A stretch of DNA of 60,000 nucleotides from assembly GCA_903813345.2 (NCBI GenBank), contig CAIIXF020000008.1, forward strand, positions 11,809,278-11,869,277, written 5' to 3'. This DNA is from Owenia fusiformis. Its lineage: Eukaryota; Annelida; Polychaeta; Sabellida; Oweniidae. Numbering within the stretch: the stretch's first letter is position 1; the number at the start of each line of letters is the position of its first letter. Position numbers and translations under genes: made by a program. The notes below the pieces were generated by a model, which saw only the letters and a list, made by a program, of their open reading frames with translations, was not told the origin of the DNA and ran no database searches. Below, in pieces: positions 1 to 12,200 of the stretch.

Positions 1-521
1 AAGTGAATATTTTCATATATTGTGAACACTTTGTTCAGTCGAAGTCATCCCATTGACTCTCATGTTATCATGATTATCATGTTATTATGAAGTTATTTTT
101 CCAAGCAGCATTCAAAAAGTATAGGTTTAGAGATGTTATATGTTACATTTAGTCTTACACATGACATAGCCTTTGTTCACCCTCCTCCAATTATATATGT
201 GTCTCCAAAGAATGTAGGGGTGTATATTAGTTGAGGAGGGGGATATACCAGGGCTTGAGGGACAAGGTCAATATTTCACGGTACATCGACAAATACAATT
301 TGTTAAATTTTGGGAAAAGGGTTAAAGGTCCATTATATTTTGGGAAAAATGATTCACAGGAAGCAACTTTTAATTTGAGAGAAATGAATTAGTGTTAACT
401 CACTTTTTGGGATGTAGGGGGGGTCAGTCTGAAATGTAATTAGTTGTATATACGGTTTGAAACAACATTGAAATATTGACTTGTCCCTTCCATTAATTAT
501 AGATGTTTGCTTTGTTGTTAG
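1..521. other. Intron of the two-pore channel gene
   Basis: I see no coding exon here. The upstream channel exons must lie before the window. The part around 370-490 resembles 28720-28850 (both contain a G-rich run followed by a GTCAATTTGAAATGT-like segment), so it is probably an old dispersed repeat. Confidence 0.5.
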
Positions 522-3500
522 ATTTAAGGTGATCATTACCACCATTATGAACATAGGACCTTCTATAATCACATATGGGGGTGTCATATTTGTAAGCTTT
601 CCTGCTTTCTATTTTCTTATCTTAAACTTTTTTCATTTGTTTAATAAGTCATTTAATAAGTACTTTTAGTAAACTTGTATTAAAATATTATTACTCATAC
701 TAAGATATTTGTAATTTGTGTTAAATGTAATTCTTACACTTTATCTTTTCTATCGATTAATTTTGCTCATATGATATTCTCGCATTCTAGACGCATAATG
801 TACACATCTGCTATCAGTGCTATTTATGCTTTCTGAGATAGATGTATAGTTAACATTTTTTGAATGCTTTTATGTCAGACTAGTCTATTGTGATTTTGAT
901 TTATTTGTGTACTCTTTGTCTTCAGTACATGCATTTTTTGTCATTTTGTTTGATCTGAATTCTGAATCAGTTATATTATCCAGAGATGCACATTTTTTCG
1001 GTATGTCATGCTCAATTGATTACACAGTAAGTACACTTTACATTATGCATTATGAATGTTTGCATTCTAGGTTTTATACTACTTTTATGCCATTATTGGA
1101 ATGGAGTCGTTCGGTGGTAGAATCAGGTTCTATGGCTATAATAACCTTAAGCCTGAACAACAGTTCTGCGGCGATGCTAAGCTGAATGGAACAGAATTCT
1201 TCAACAAGCACTACTGCAAGAACAACTTTAATGATATTCTCAAGTCATTTGTGTTGCTCTTTGAGCTGATGGTTGTTAATCAGTGGCACAGTATCCTTTT
1301 GAATACAGTATTAACTTACCAAACTCTGTTGGTAACATGTGAATAAAGGAATTAGAGTAGATTTTCATTATGTGAGCCCACCAAATCTGTATCTGTATTT
1401 TGCTGTGTCAAAATTTAGAAAATGTGTCAGTTGACATGGACATTGTCAGTACTGCATATCAATTTTAATTAAAATGATCAATTATAGAGGGGTAGAGTTT
1501 TGTTTGTTTACATTGATTTTGAAAAGGAAATACATTTTAATGTAAAAAATCTCACTTGAGTATGAAGTGTTTAATTATATTTTGGAGCTGGGGTGAACTT
1601 CTTTGGTTCATTTTCAATTTTTATCCCATCGAACGAAGTTCGGAGGGATATAGGGAACGCCTCCGTCCATCCGTCCGTCCGTCCGTCCGTCCGTCCGTCC
1701 GGGCAATAACTCAAATACCGTTGGCCCGATTTTGTTCATATTTTGTACACATATACCCTATGGGGGTAGAAGTTCTGCTCGAAAGCCGATTTTAAAAATG
1801 GCCGCTCATTTCAAAATGGCGGCCATTTTAGTGCCGATTTTACAGTAATTTAGGTACAATATGTAAAACTGTAATAGCAATATGTTTTAAGTGTAAAAAA
1901 ATTATAAAGGACATTAATAAAGCTACAAATGTAGATATTAAAAAAGCACATGGCAGCCATCTTGAAAAATGGCGGCCTTTACTCGTTATTTTACAATTTT
2001 TGCTGTAACTCAAAAAGTAGTGGATCGATTTTGTTCATATTTGGTATGTGAATACTATAAGCATGGCACACTGTCCTATGACACTTTTGGTAGAAGGCGG
2101 CCATTTTGAAAAATGGCCGCCATTTTAACGTATTTTACAATAACTCGAAAAGTAGGGAAGCAATTTTGTTCATATTTGGTATGTGAATACTATAAGCATG
2201 TCACATTGTCTAATGACACTTTTGGTAGAAGGTGGCCATTTTGAAAAATGGCTGCCATTTTAACGTATTTTACTATAACTCGAAAAGTAGTTCAGCGATT
2301 TTGTTCATATTTGGTATGTTTCATATTTTATATGTGAATACTATAAGCATGGCACATTGTCTAATGACACTTTGGGTAGTAGGCGGCCATTTTGAAAAAT
2401 GAACACCATTTTTACGTTTTTACTATAACTTGAAAAGTAGTTCAGCGATTTTGTTCATATTTGGTATGTTTCATATTTTATATGTGAGTACTATAAGCAT
2501 GGCACACTGTCTAATGACACTTTGGGAAGTAGGCGGCCATTTTGAAAAATGACCACCATTTTTACGTTTTTACTATAACTTGAAAAGTAGTGAAGCGATT
2601 TTGTTCATATTTGATATGTGAATACTCATGAGCCTTGCACACTGTCTCATGACACTTCGGATAGTAGGCGGCCATTTTAAAAAATGGCTGTCATTTTTAC
2701 ATTTTTTACTTATTTCACAAGTACATGTGTGCGATTTTTCAAAAATTTTATAGGTGGCTACTAAAAGCATATTATTTCTTCTGATGACAACTTGGCTAAC
2801 CATTTTGAAAATGGTGGCCTTTCTGGTGTGTTGTTTTATGATATTTGCTATATATTTCGTTTGTAAAAATGCCAGCCGTTGTTCTGGTTTTTTTATGACT
2901 TCATATTTCTATTATGCATATAATCTTGTAAAGCATTGACCATAAGTTCATTCTCATTATGAATTTGAACTGTGCTTCAACTTGATTCATGTCAATATTT
3001 TTAACTTTGAAAGCGACTAGACCCTCATGCCATTTTCTTTAACTTTTACCCAGTCTTGACCAGTGGCTTTGTTGCAGTCACAAACAAGGCAGCCAGGCTT
3101 TACTTCATCAGCTTTCATCTCGCCTGTGTCATCATAGTACTCAAGTAAGTATATACTACAGTACTCAAAAAGCATATACTCAAGTAAGTATAATGATAGC
3201 ACATATATAGTACTCAAGAAAATATGACATGTATAAATAGTATCTGTGTTTTCCAATACTATTCTGTATACTAGAACTGATTTTAATGCATTTTACAGAT
3301 TGGTCAAAATTATTTGTTTAAATGTAAATTTGCTTCAGTTGCTTTATGACTGGTAAAGAAAGGATCATGGTATCACAATGATAATAACATATACATTTTA
3401 TAGTCTATAGTTACTGTAATTCGATAGACTAATTGCATCTTTTTTTGTTCAGTTAAATTTTGGCTTCCATGTAGGTAAATAAATAAATAAATCCTATAAT

Positions 3501-5075
3501 GACAAATTATATACTATTGTTCCAGTATATTCACAGCGTTTGTCCTTGAGGTGTTCATCCTTGAGTTCAGCCTATCAGGAGGCAAATTTGACAGTGCAAT
3601 AGAGGAGAAGATTACAGAGATGGGAATGCAGATAGATTCAGGAGGACCGTAAGTAATCATGAACTCAATATAATAATTTTTATATACGCGTAAAGTGGTC
3701 TTGACCTAGAGTTATTTTGGGTGGAATTGTAGGTGAAAAATCAGAAAATTACCCTAATGCTTTCTTTTTAAATTGGGTATTTTACACTTCAAAATCGTAA
3801 TTTCTTTTCCAGATATTGTAACTGTCATTGAAGAATTCATTTAACGTGCAAGTCATTTCACCTATATGTTTATACACTGGCTTTGAAAAAAGAGATGTTT
3901 CTTTAGGTCATTGTTAGTGATAAAACCATATTTACAGGGAAACCTGTATATCTAAACACCTCTCTAATCTGAACACCTGGCAACACCTATTTTAGGTCCA
4001 AATTTTGTTATCTCCCATGGACTTGCATATTATGAAAATCTTGTAATGTGAGCACTTGCAAATCAGAACACTTTTTGCCAGTATCAAAGGTTTTACAGGC
4101 AAGTTTTACTGTATTAATAAAATATGTAGCTATCCCAAATGTTGTTTTTTAGGAAGGTGAAGACATCCAAACATAAGAAACAAGATAAAGAAGAACTTGT
4201 TGCAGATGTACAAGATGTTGCTGTAACTGAGGACCCCACAAAAGAACCACCAAAAATAGACTTAACCTCTCAGGATCTCAGTCACTTTGATTTAAATGCA
4301 AACGCAGAGAATTTGACAACCTGGTTTAATAATCTTACTCAAGAGGAAAAAGACAAAGATTTGAAGTTTCATTTAAAAAAGAAAAGTGGGTATAATTTTT
4401 CAAATGATAAAATGCTGATATATTGTAGTGTTTTTATATTGCATGCTTTTTTGAAGGATATGATTTTTATCCATGGGTGTAGATCAAAATTCAAAATCAA
4501 CTCATCCCGTGGGATTATAAAAAAGACAAAATTACATAGGCCGATATGGACTTATTCTCAAAACTAAATTCAGACAGTTATACCATTTCAGACGAACCAT
4601 GTGTATTTATTTATCCAATATTGAAAAAAACAGGTTGACTATATGTTGAAAATTGATCAACATTTCAAAAAAGACTAGGTTGATTGAGTGATTGCACCTT
4701 GCTTGGTATAGAGCTCAATTGACTTTATTCAATTGTAGTTGCATGTAATTTCCTTCACGATTTTCATGGGCCTAAAAGAGACAACTTGTTCCATGGTCAA
4801 AAAGTACTCAAAATCCTGTCTAGGGTCAACAGCACTCAGATTACTTGATGTAGCCCTTTCCGACTGCATTCTCAAGGAGCATATGAAAATGTGAAGCACA
4901 TGTATATGAATAACAATGTGTTCATGTTTCAGGTGGTAAGAACATAGAGCTGCTACTGCAGAGAATGTTTGAAGGTGAGATAGATCCAGATGATGAAGGG
5001 GAGGATGAGAACTTAGAACAATTACCGCCACCTCCATCTAACTTCAAATCTCTCACATTAGACTCTGTGGCATAA
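522..5075 (+). CDS. TPCN: Two-pore channel (TPC1/TPC3 type), 3' part, six exons
   Basis: Voltage-gated-like cation channel of endolysosomal or plasma membranes. Exons: 522-591, 1071-1290, 3054-3144, 3526-3648, 4153-4385 and 4933-5075 (stop TAA 5073-5075). All have AG/GT borders and the phases join to give about 292 residues. In order the sequence shows the S4-S5 region of domain II, S5 with VLYYFYAIIGME, the pore with NNFNDILKSFVLLFELMVVN followed by QWH, S6 with LYFISFHLACVIIVLN and IFTAFVLEVFILEF, then a long acidic and lysine-rich cytosolic tail. The tail ends with a GKNIELLLQRMFEGEID segment that is typical of TPC C-termini. The first half of the channel lies before the window. The pore motif VNQW, where vertebrate TPC1 and TPC2 have VNNW, together with the tail, leans toward TPC3, but I cannot assign the paralogue firmly. 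Confidence 0.9.
1622..2876 (+). repeat. Hairpin-headed repeat element, family A, copy 1
   Basis: It lies in a two-pore channel intron. It opens with a hairpin (TCCC..CGAAC gaa GTTCG..GGGA), then a CCGT tetranucleotide tract (about 1665-1700), then about six tandem units of roughly 135-155 bp. Each unit carries a GATTTTGTTCATATTTGGTATG segment and a palindromic GGCGGCCATTTTGAAAAATGG-like segment; unit starts are near 1729, 2022, 2158, 2291, 2444 and 2591. The tail, ending near AAAATGCCAGCC, matches the tail of the second copy at 18033-18635. It has no coding capacity, so it is likely a non-autonomous mobile element. Confidence 0.75.
3930..4115. repeat. Degenerate AAACCTGT inverted-repeat element
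   Basis: The end TACAGGGAAACCTGT at the left and AGTTTTACTGTA at the right resemble the ends of the clearer element at 6463-6638. It lies in a two-pore channel intron just before the exon at 4153. Confidence 0.4.
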
Positions 5076-6462
5076 CATGGAAGGAACAGTATAAACTGAA
5101 GTCTAAGTACAAATTATCTTGTCAAGTGGGAGTTATCTTGTCAAACATCAAATGAGAATTAAGACTCTTTGACATAAGACAAGTAGACTCTAAGCAGTAT
5201 AGAGATGAAATAATTTGACAAATGAGCTCAACCTGAACATGCATTCCCAAAACACATGTTAGTGAAAAGTGGCAGATCATGCATATGCATATTTCAGGGA
5301 AATGGTCCAGATCGATAGTTGAATAGAACAATCAATTTATTAGAATTGCATCAAGCTGAATGTGTACTACCCACTTTGTATAATTGACACTGGTGTGAAG
5401 ATGCATGTAGATAATCACTGACTGCGGGGGGGGGGGTGACCTGAGACTTGATGCAAGACTGATAAAGTAACTGTAGGCAAAACAGCAGTAACAATTTACA
5501 TACATTGTCATAAGCCTACAGAAGTGCCAATAATTGTAAAGCCAAAGAACAACAAAAAAATGCAAAACTACAAATTAGTATTATGCCTCTATCATATATG
5601 TTTACAATTAAATCATAGCCAAAAATAAATATTTGCCATACAAAGTCACGTACATTTAAATTGTAATTTTTCACACAATGTATAGCATCATTTTGATCTG
5701 TGTCCCCAAAATGGCCTAAATGACTTTTACAGAAACAGCATTTACTGTCTGCTGTTCAATACATTTTAATATTCATGAATTAAAGTGAGATCTCAGAATG
5801 CAGTCCTTTACTTTAGAATGCAGTTATTGTATATACACTATATATAACCTATAGTGTCCATTTTTAATCAAGCTTAATCTGAAGAGCACTAGTACACATG
5901 TCCAAAAAGTACATTTTGCCTTAATTAACTGAACATTGACTATTTTTGTCATCATCCTTCATTGTTCATCTGATTCTTGTTTTATGTTTGAGTATAGTCT
6001 TCATGTCAAGGAAATGAGCCAAGTGAAGTAGGGAATTTATAGATTTAAAATGCTTTTTACTCCCTCATGTAGATTCTTCCTTAAATGTTGTAAAGAAGTT
6101 GTAAATGTGAATGCAACCAAGACATGGTGATGATTTTTATGATTATTTCCATGGTGATTACAATTAAAACTACCTAAAATTGATGACATAGGTAGTTTGA
6201 ATATTTATCACATTTTTCTGTGGATATTTTATTTATATTTGATTTATACAATACAGTAGAATACAGAGCTCAAATCAAAGTTTTTTGATGATATGTTAAA
6301 ATGATAATCCCAATTTGAATGTATGGAAATACTTAATGTATCAACATGGACTTGAGCAGATTCAGTCTAGATTGTATACTGTCAGAGCATGAGAAGCTCA
6401 TAGTCAACTACTGCTGCTTATATCTGTATGGTATATATAGGCTCTACCATAGTAATGTATAG

Positions 6463-6638
6463 TACAGTAAAACCTGTTTATAGTGAACACCTGGGATCCA
6501 CAAAAAATGTGTTCTCTGTAGATAGGGGTTCACTACAGAGGGGATTTTATACAGGAATAAATGTAAGATTTGTCTTGAAGTGGGTGTTCACTAAACACAG
6601 GTGCTCACTATGTGTTCATTAAGACAGGTTTTACTGTA
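6463..6638. mobile_element. Short inverted-repeat element (TACAGTAAAACCTG ends)
   Basis: The left end TACAGTAAAACCTGTTTA and the right end ACAGGTTTTACTGTA are inverted copies, and the inside is partly self-complementary around GTGTTCACT. It has no ORF. Weaker relatives are seen near 3930-4115, 6760-6850, 8105-8265 and 24160-24430, which suggests an old MITE-like family. Confidence 0.65.
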
Positions 6639-6974
6639 TGTGATCTCTTGAATCTGTGTTTAAATCTATGTAGATGTCAATACTGAGACATTGACTGTGT
6701 AGTGTTATGTTATACTTACAAGCTTGGGGACATAAACTAGATAGAGACAACATGTACAACACAGTAAACCTGGCTATTTGAACACCTTTTTCATCAGTAG
6801 AATACAGCAAAAACTGTCAGTGGAACACCCTATTATTGTATTAAACTAGAACATTTTTCACAAGTTGACAATTTTTCAATCCTCTGACTGATTGGCTCAA
6901 TATTATTTGAAACTCTGTGTGAAGAACATCTCCCAAGCAAAAACTTTTTAGTTCGAATCGCACAGGTTTTCAGT

Positions 6975-7276
6975 GTACCCTCTGGTCCAAACAAATCTGT
7001 ACATCAACATGCAATGCTCATAACCTTTGATAACGGAAACCATACAAATTCATACTTTTGGGGTTTGATGCCTTGCAAAAATGAGGAAAAGTTCCAAAAA
7101 AGTCGCAGCAGTGATTTGTGGGGTCACTATGGTTACTGATCTCTTGTTTTTTTCAATGTTCCATATCCAAATTTTACACACATCTTTGGTATAATATAGG
7201 GCATCAAACCCTGAAAGTATGAAATTGTATGGTTTCCATCATATGACGCACAGATTTTTTTGGACCCGAGAGTATA
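6975..7276. mobile_element. Imperfect 300-bp palindromic element
   Basis: The arms pair around the middle: GGTTTGATGCC at about 7060-7072 pairs with GGCATCAAACC at about 7200-7211, and GGAAACCATACAA pairs with TTGTATGGTTTCC. The outer ends CTGGTCCAAA and TTTGGACCCGAG also pair. It has no coding capacity. It is probably a MITE. Confidence 0.6.
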
Positions 7277-7904
7277 TGGTATGAGAACATTTCTCATAGC
7301 AAACATACTTTATCTAGTCAACTAGAATCAAAAATAGTGTAAAAGGTACTTTTTTAGTTCTCTGGGGCGAAGAATAAATTACATATGCCTGCATCAGCAA
7401 TTTAGCACCCTGTCAACCGAGTGACCAAGCAACGGAACAAAATGTAAAAGCATTTCTCTTCGTCATATATAATTTCGTTCATGTCATTGAAACTACAATA
7501 TTCATTGTAACAGTTACTGGAAATTGTGCTCATCAAGAAGTCAAGCAATTGAATATGATTATAAAATTGCTTTACTGTGTCTTTGTACATGTAGAAGGCC
7601 TATGACATAAATGCTGCAATATAGCCTAGGAGAGAAGTTGCATGTACATGACCAAATGAATTATTACACAGGACCTTTATAAGGTATCTGTTCGATAGTA
7701 TGCATGTATAGAACATGTAGAAGGGATTGTGTAATATTTATGTTCTATATATTTTGATCCATGGTTAAACTTGTGCTTGTAAAATTGAATTTTAATAACA
7801 ATATAAGCATTGATGAAATATACTATAGGCCTATAATATAAACCTTTGTTGTCTTCCATTTGTGCATGTGTCCAGAATTCGGAATAGCTACCTAAATTAA
7901 ACAT

Positions 7905-8048
7905 AAACAAAGGAATTATTGTCAGAAATTGTTATTCAGTTTCCAACTTTTTGTGGATGGTGTTCAGTGGTTGGTGTTTGGTGTTCGGAATTCTGTATCT
8001 GTAGCAAATGGCAGGTGATGACATTTTGCAAGTGAATGCATTGTCCAT
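7905..8048. repeat. Dispersed CAAATGGCAGGTGGTGACATT repeat, copy 1
   Basis: About 110-150 bp, recognised by TTGTTAT, then CCAACTTTTTGTGGATGG, then AAATGGCAGGTGATGACATT, ending near GAATGCATTGT. Five further copies occur in the window. Confidence 0.65.
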
Positions 8049-9082
8049 TATTCTATGTTTTGTAGACCTATATTCAGGATGTACATTAAGTTCAAAGATG
8101 AAACTACAGTTAAACCTGTCTAAGTGCTCAACTTGGTAGGTGTTCCATTTGAGGTTCAGTTATCATTAAATCAATTGATCTTAGTTACTCTGAAAAGTGT
8201 TCCACTTGCAGAGGTGTTCCACTTGCAGAGGTGTTCCACTCCACTTTACTGTTTAGTTCGTTAGTTCCACTGTATTTGAAAATATCTGCAACAGCTGTAA
8301 TTTGCTGATTGTGTTACCAAATAAAAATAAAAGTTCTGGCTTCTGCAGTCCTGTATTCAGAAATTTCAAATTGCATATCATTTGATAGGTATGTGAATAT
8401 AGAATTTTTTGAAAATAAAAAAATAATTTGTCTATTCTGAAGGACTACATCTTACATATATCTGTCGATTGTTCAAATAAACACCCTAAGTTAATAATCT
8501 GACCATTGATGACAATTCTACTGCTTGGTGTTAAGAGTGACTCAAATAGATAATCATAGTTTGTGTTTATCATGCAATCCCAGTATTCTGATGGTTTAAA
8601 GCCCCTTTAAAAGACGAAAATGATTCAACGGAAATCTCCCTGTTGGCATGGTCTTGGTACAAGATAAACTCCCATTAAAACCCCCCCCCCCCATAAAAAG
8701 GTTTGGGTAAGACATGGACAACACAAGTAGACAGGTATAGTTCCATCAATAAACATATCAACATTGGAAAGCATCACTGGCCTGTATCATCACTGATCTA
8801 CAGGTTCTAACAGCAATGTTGATTGTGCTGTTTTGGTTGTGATTGTTTCACGCCATCTATAGTTGGCAGGTGCCCGTCTGCTAGAAAGTCTTGACAACAA
8901 AAGTAGGTCACTCAAATTAACGTATTTCTAAACTATCTAGAGCCATGAAATATATTGTAATACATCTTAAGACTATTTAGGAACATTTAAAACTTCATAA
9001 TATGATTAATATGAATCTTTTAGCATTAAATCAACTACGAAATGTGCTCGGAAAATAGGAATCTCCCATCATGCATCAGAAG

Positions 9083-9090
9083 TGACGTCA
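9083..9090. promoter_or_regulatory. Palindromic CRE-type site upstream of WDR26
   Basis: TGACGTCA, the full cAMP-response-element palindrome, lies about 200 bp before the WDR26 ATG in the short, relatively CpG-rich stretch around exon 1. This position suits a proximal promoter site for CREB/ATF proteins. Use in this gene is inferred. Confidence 0.4.
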
Positions 9091-9295
9091 CCGAGCAAAA
9101 TAAAGAAGAAATTTTTTGGACAAAATCAACGAAAAGTTGGCCTCAAATGTTGGTGAATTTCTCTGCTGTGGCTTTGTATTCGGGTCCGATACAAACCACA
9201 GCCAGCGTATAGCAAGACTGGCATCCTCCTCTGACTCGGAAGACGGTGGAATTTCGTCCCCACCGCGCAAAAAGCTCCGTCTTTCTGCCTCGAAT

Positions 9296-12200
9296 ATGCA
9301 GACGAATGGCTGCCCTCAACACAATGGCGAATCTGGGCCCCCACCTTCAACTTCCAATGTAAACGGAGCCTGTGCTACAAATGGGGTGGCAAATGGTGAA
9401 ACTGAGAGACAATGTACACTCAAACATATATCCAAAACCGATCAGGACATTATCCGTCTGATTGGGCAGCATTTGAAAGGCCTTGGACTTGAGTGAGATT
9501 TTCTTTATTTTTGATTGATTTTTTTCTATGATGATGTTGTTTTGCATGTTGTTCTTTATACCAGCTGTTTATGTCCAGCAAAACATTTTCGATCTGAACA
9601 ATGTTTCTCCCAATCTCTCGAAGGCATTTTTACAAAGTTGTAACAGAATTCGTGTTCTTTTTCAGTGTTTATTTTAGGTTGATCTGAAATGGTGTTGAAT
9701 ATTTCCAGATGATGGAAGAATTTTTATATTTGTTATCACCCTGGGTATAGTCTGTCACGTGACTTCATGGATGACGTGTGCGCGAGTGATTCGCATTTTC
9801 TTTCGCTTGAGGTTTGTAATCACACTTTTTACATGTTTTAAGATTTTGTATCTCTGTGAAACTTGTCCCGTACCATCAATGTCTGAAGACGATCTAATTC
9901 ACCAAATATCTCATCCAAGCGTGTCCCGGTTAAAGAGAAATTCACACTTTTGTGTCTCGCAAAATGACGTGTGCGCGAGTAAATCGAATTTTACGAAGGA
10001 TGGGTGCGCGAGTCTAACATATTTATATTCATTTTAAACAATTCTGCAAGCTAGACACAATATTGATTTTGTTACAAGGTGATTTAAAAACATATGAAAA
10101 GCATACCTTTCTCCCTCAAAAATTAGCCATCTAGACTTCTGACAGTAGTTTCTAAACCACTCGTGCTTGGGCTATCCATATTAAATACCTGAAACTAATA
10201 ATAACAAGTGAAATGTATAAACAGTTACAAAAACAATTTCCTTATGAGTCGTTTCATGAAATTGTTCTAGAATTGTAATAAATACTATAAGGGCACAGTG
10301 TTTTCTAACTAATAACTACCTCAATAATTTATGATACCTTAAAGTGTTCTTGGGGTATATATTTTTAAACCAAATTCAAATCATTTTTAGTAGGGGAGGG
10401 GGAGGTATCAAGATTTTACCCATCAGAATACCTTGCTTTGGGGACAAATGCATGGTAGTGACGGAATTCATTACCCAAACTATTTTGGGCGCAAATCAAT
10501 TTTGTATTTGACTTTCTATCATGCTGTTCTTCAATTGTTTTTTTACAAATGGAGGATCTGAGTACACGAAAGCTCATATTATATTGCTACATTTATAGCG
10601 AACATTGATTTCTGAGTCTGTAAAAACAAAGTATGTGGGATCACCCTTGGTATACGCAGCTGATGAAATGGACCGGTATGGGTCAAAAGCTGGAGGGATC
10701 ATATATTTCAACTTAGATACGAAGAAGTCAATATTGAGCAAGTTATAGCTGTTTTAAATTCAAATAAAACCATTAACCCGTACCGGTCCAGCTTTTGACC
10801 CGTACCGATCCATTTTGTCAGCTGCGTATACCAAGGGTGGGGATGCGGAAGAAGTTAGAAGCTCCTATAATTATTTGATATTACTTGGTATCATGGGCTT
10901 CCCCTTACTATTCCTTACATGGTTCTGATCGTGGCGGATGCCGAGTAACCACATAACAACTCTGACCCCCCCCCCCCTTGTATGGGATGTCAATAAATGA
11001 ATATGCTGCCGGTTTTATGAGACTGCCAAAAATTTAATTCAATTTTTGGTTCAAATTTTAATTCACCTGCAATGCCGGACAGCCCTACAAGCTATTTCAA
11101 AACATTTATTGTCATTAAACGTAGACATGTATGTGCCATACATGAAACATCTACAAAATAGCAAACTATTCTTTAACATACTACTTTAAGATGACAAAAA
11201 CAAATGTCACGTGAGTTGTATTCTGCCTTAGCTTGCAGAATTGTCTCAAGTGAATAAAAATATTTTAGACTCGCGCACCCATCCTTCGTAAAATTCGATT
11301 TACTCGCGCACACGTCATTTTGCGAGACACAAAAGTGCGAATTTCTCTTTAACCGGGACACGCTTGGATGAGATATTTGGTGAATTAGATCGTCTTCAGA
11401 CATTGATGGTATGGGACAAGTTTCACAGAGATACAAAATCTTAAAACATGTAAAAAGTGTGATTACAAACCTCAAGCGAAAGAAAATGCGAATCACTCGC
11501 GCACACGTCATCCATGAAGTCACGTGACAGACTATACCCAGGGTGTATATTGAGAGTCTCACAATTGAATCAAATTGAATCCGAACATAAGCATCCAATA
11601 TTGCTATGCAATTTTCACAAATGTCACAGTACTGGATAAAAGATCAGACACCTTTTTCTAGTCTACCATTTACACCACATTATCACATGGCCTTATCTTG
11701 TGCCAAGACCATTTCAGGTTCTGTCTTGGTACTAGACTAAGAGGCACCAGACCCGGGTACTAAATAAGCCTGACTTAACTTGTACCAAGACCAATTGAGG
11801 TTCCATCTTGGTACGTCTTGGCACCAGACCGGGTGCTAAATAAGCTAAACTGTTTAAAACACCCATCTTTGTCATTGAATCTGTCTGTGTAAGAATAAGA
11901 ATTTCAATGACATATTTGTCTCAATGAATTAATCTTTATTACTGCATATTTCCAGCTAGAAGCTTGGGTAACATCAAATGAATTGATTGTGAATTATACA
12001 CCATTTCATACCCATACATGACCCTGATCAGGTGCAATTAAATTCTGAGGTTTTAATGATATTTTTGAGGCTTGGATAGGATTTGGTTAGGCTTGCTACA
12101 CCAAAAAGTTTGACCCTACACACCCTGCTCTTTGTTAATGTTTAGCATCTGTAATAAATCATTTCACTTTTGCAATTGCAACCAGGTGGGGATATTTTTG

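Larger units (their letters stand above)
5076..8950. other. Two-pore channel 3' UTR and intergenic region
   Basis: No gene is seen. The region holds the channel 3' UTR (end not determined), a G-run near 5425, a C-run near 8683 and several small repeats listed separately. Confidence 0.6.

Noticed and set aside
4729-5037. Antisense ORF of 102 codons
   Set aside because: It lies opposite the last coding exon of the two-pore channel; the sense frame gives the clear family match.
6940-6975. GTTCGAATCGC word resembling a tRNA T-loop
   Set aside because: No acceptor stem or D-arm can be formed around it. I found no tRNA, rRNA or CRISPR array anywhere in the window.
9759-10037. ORF of 92 codons and its near copy on the other strand (11173-11598)
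   Set aside because: Both are the same sequence because they lie in the inverted arms of a transposon. The translation has no recognisable domain, and the arms have a non-coding look (repeated TGCGCGAGT).
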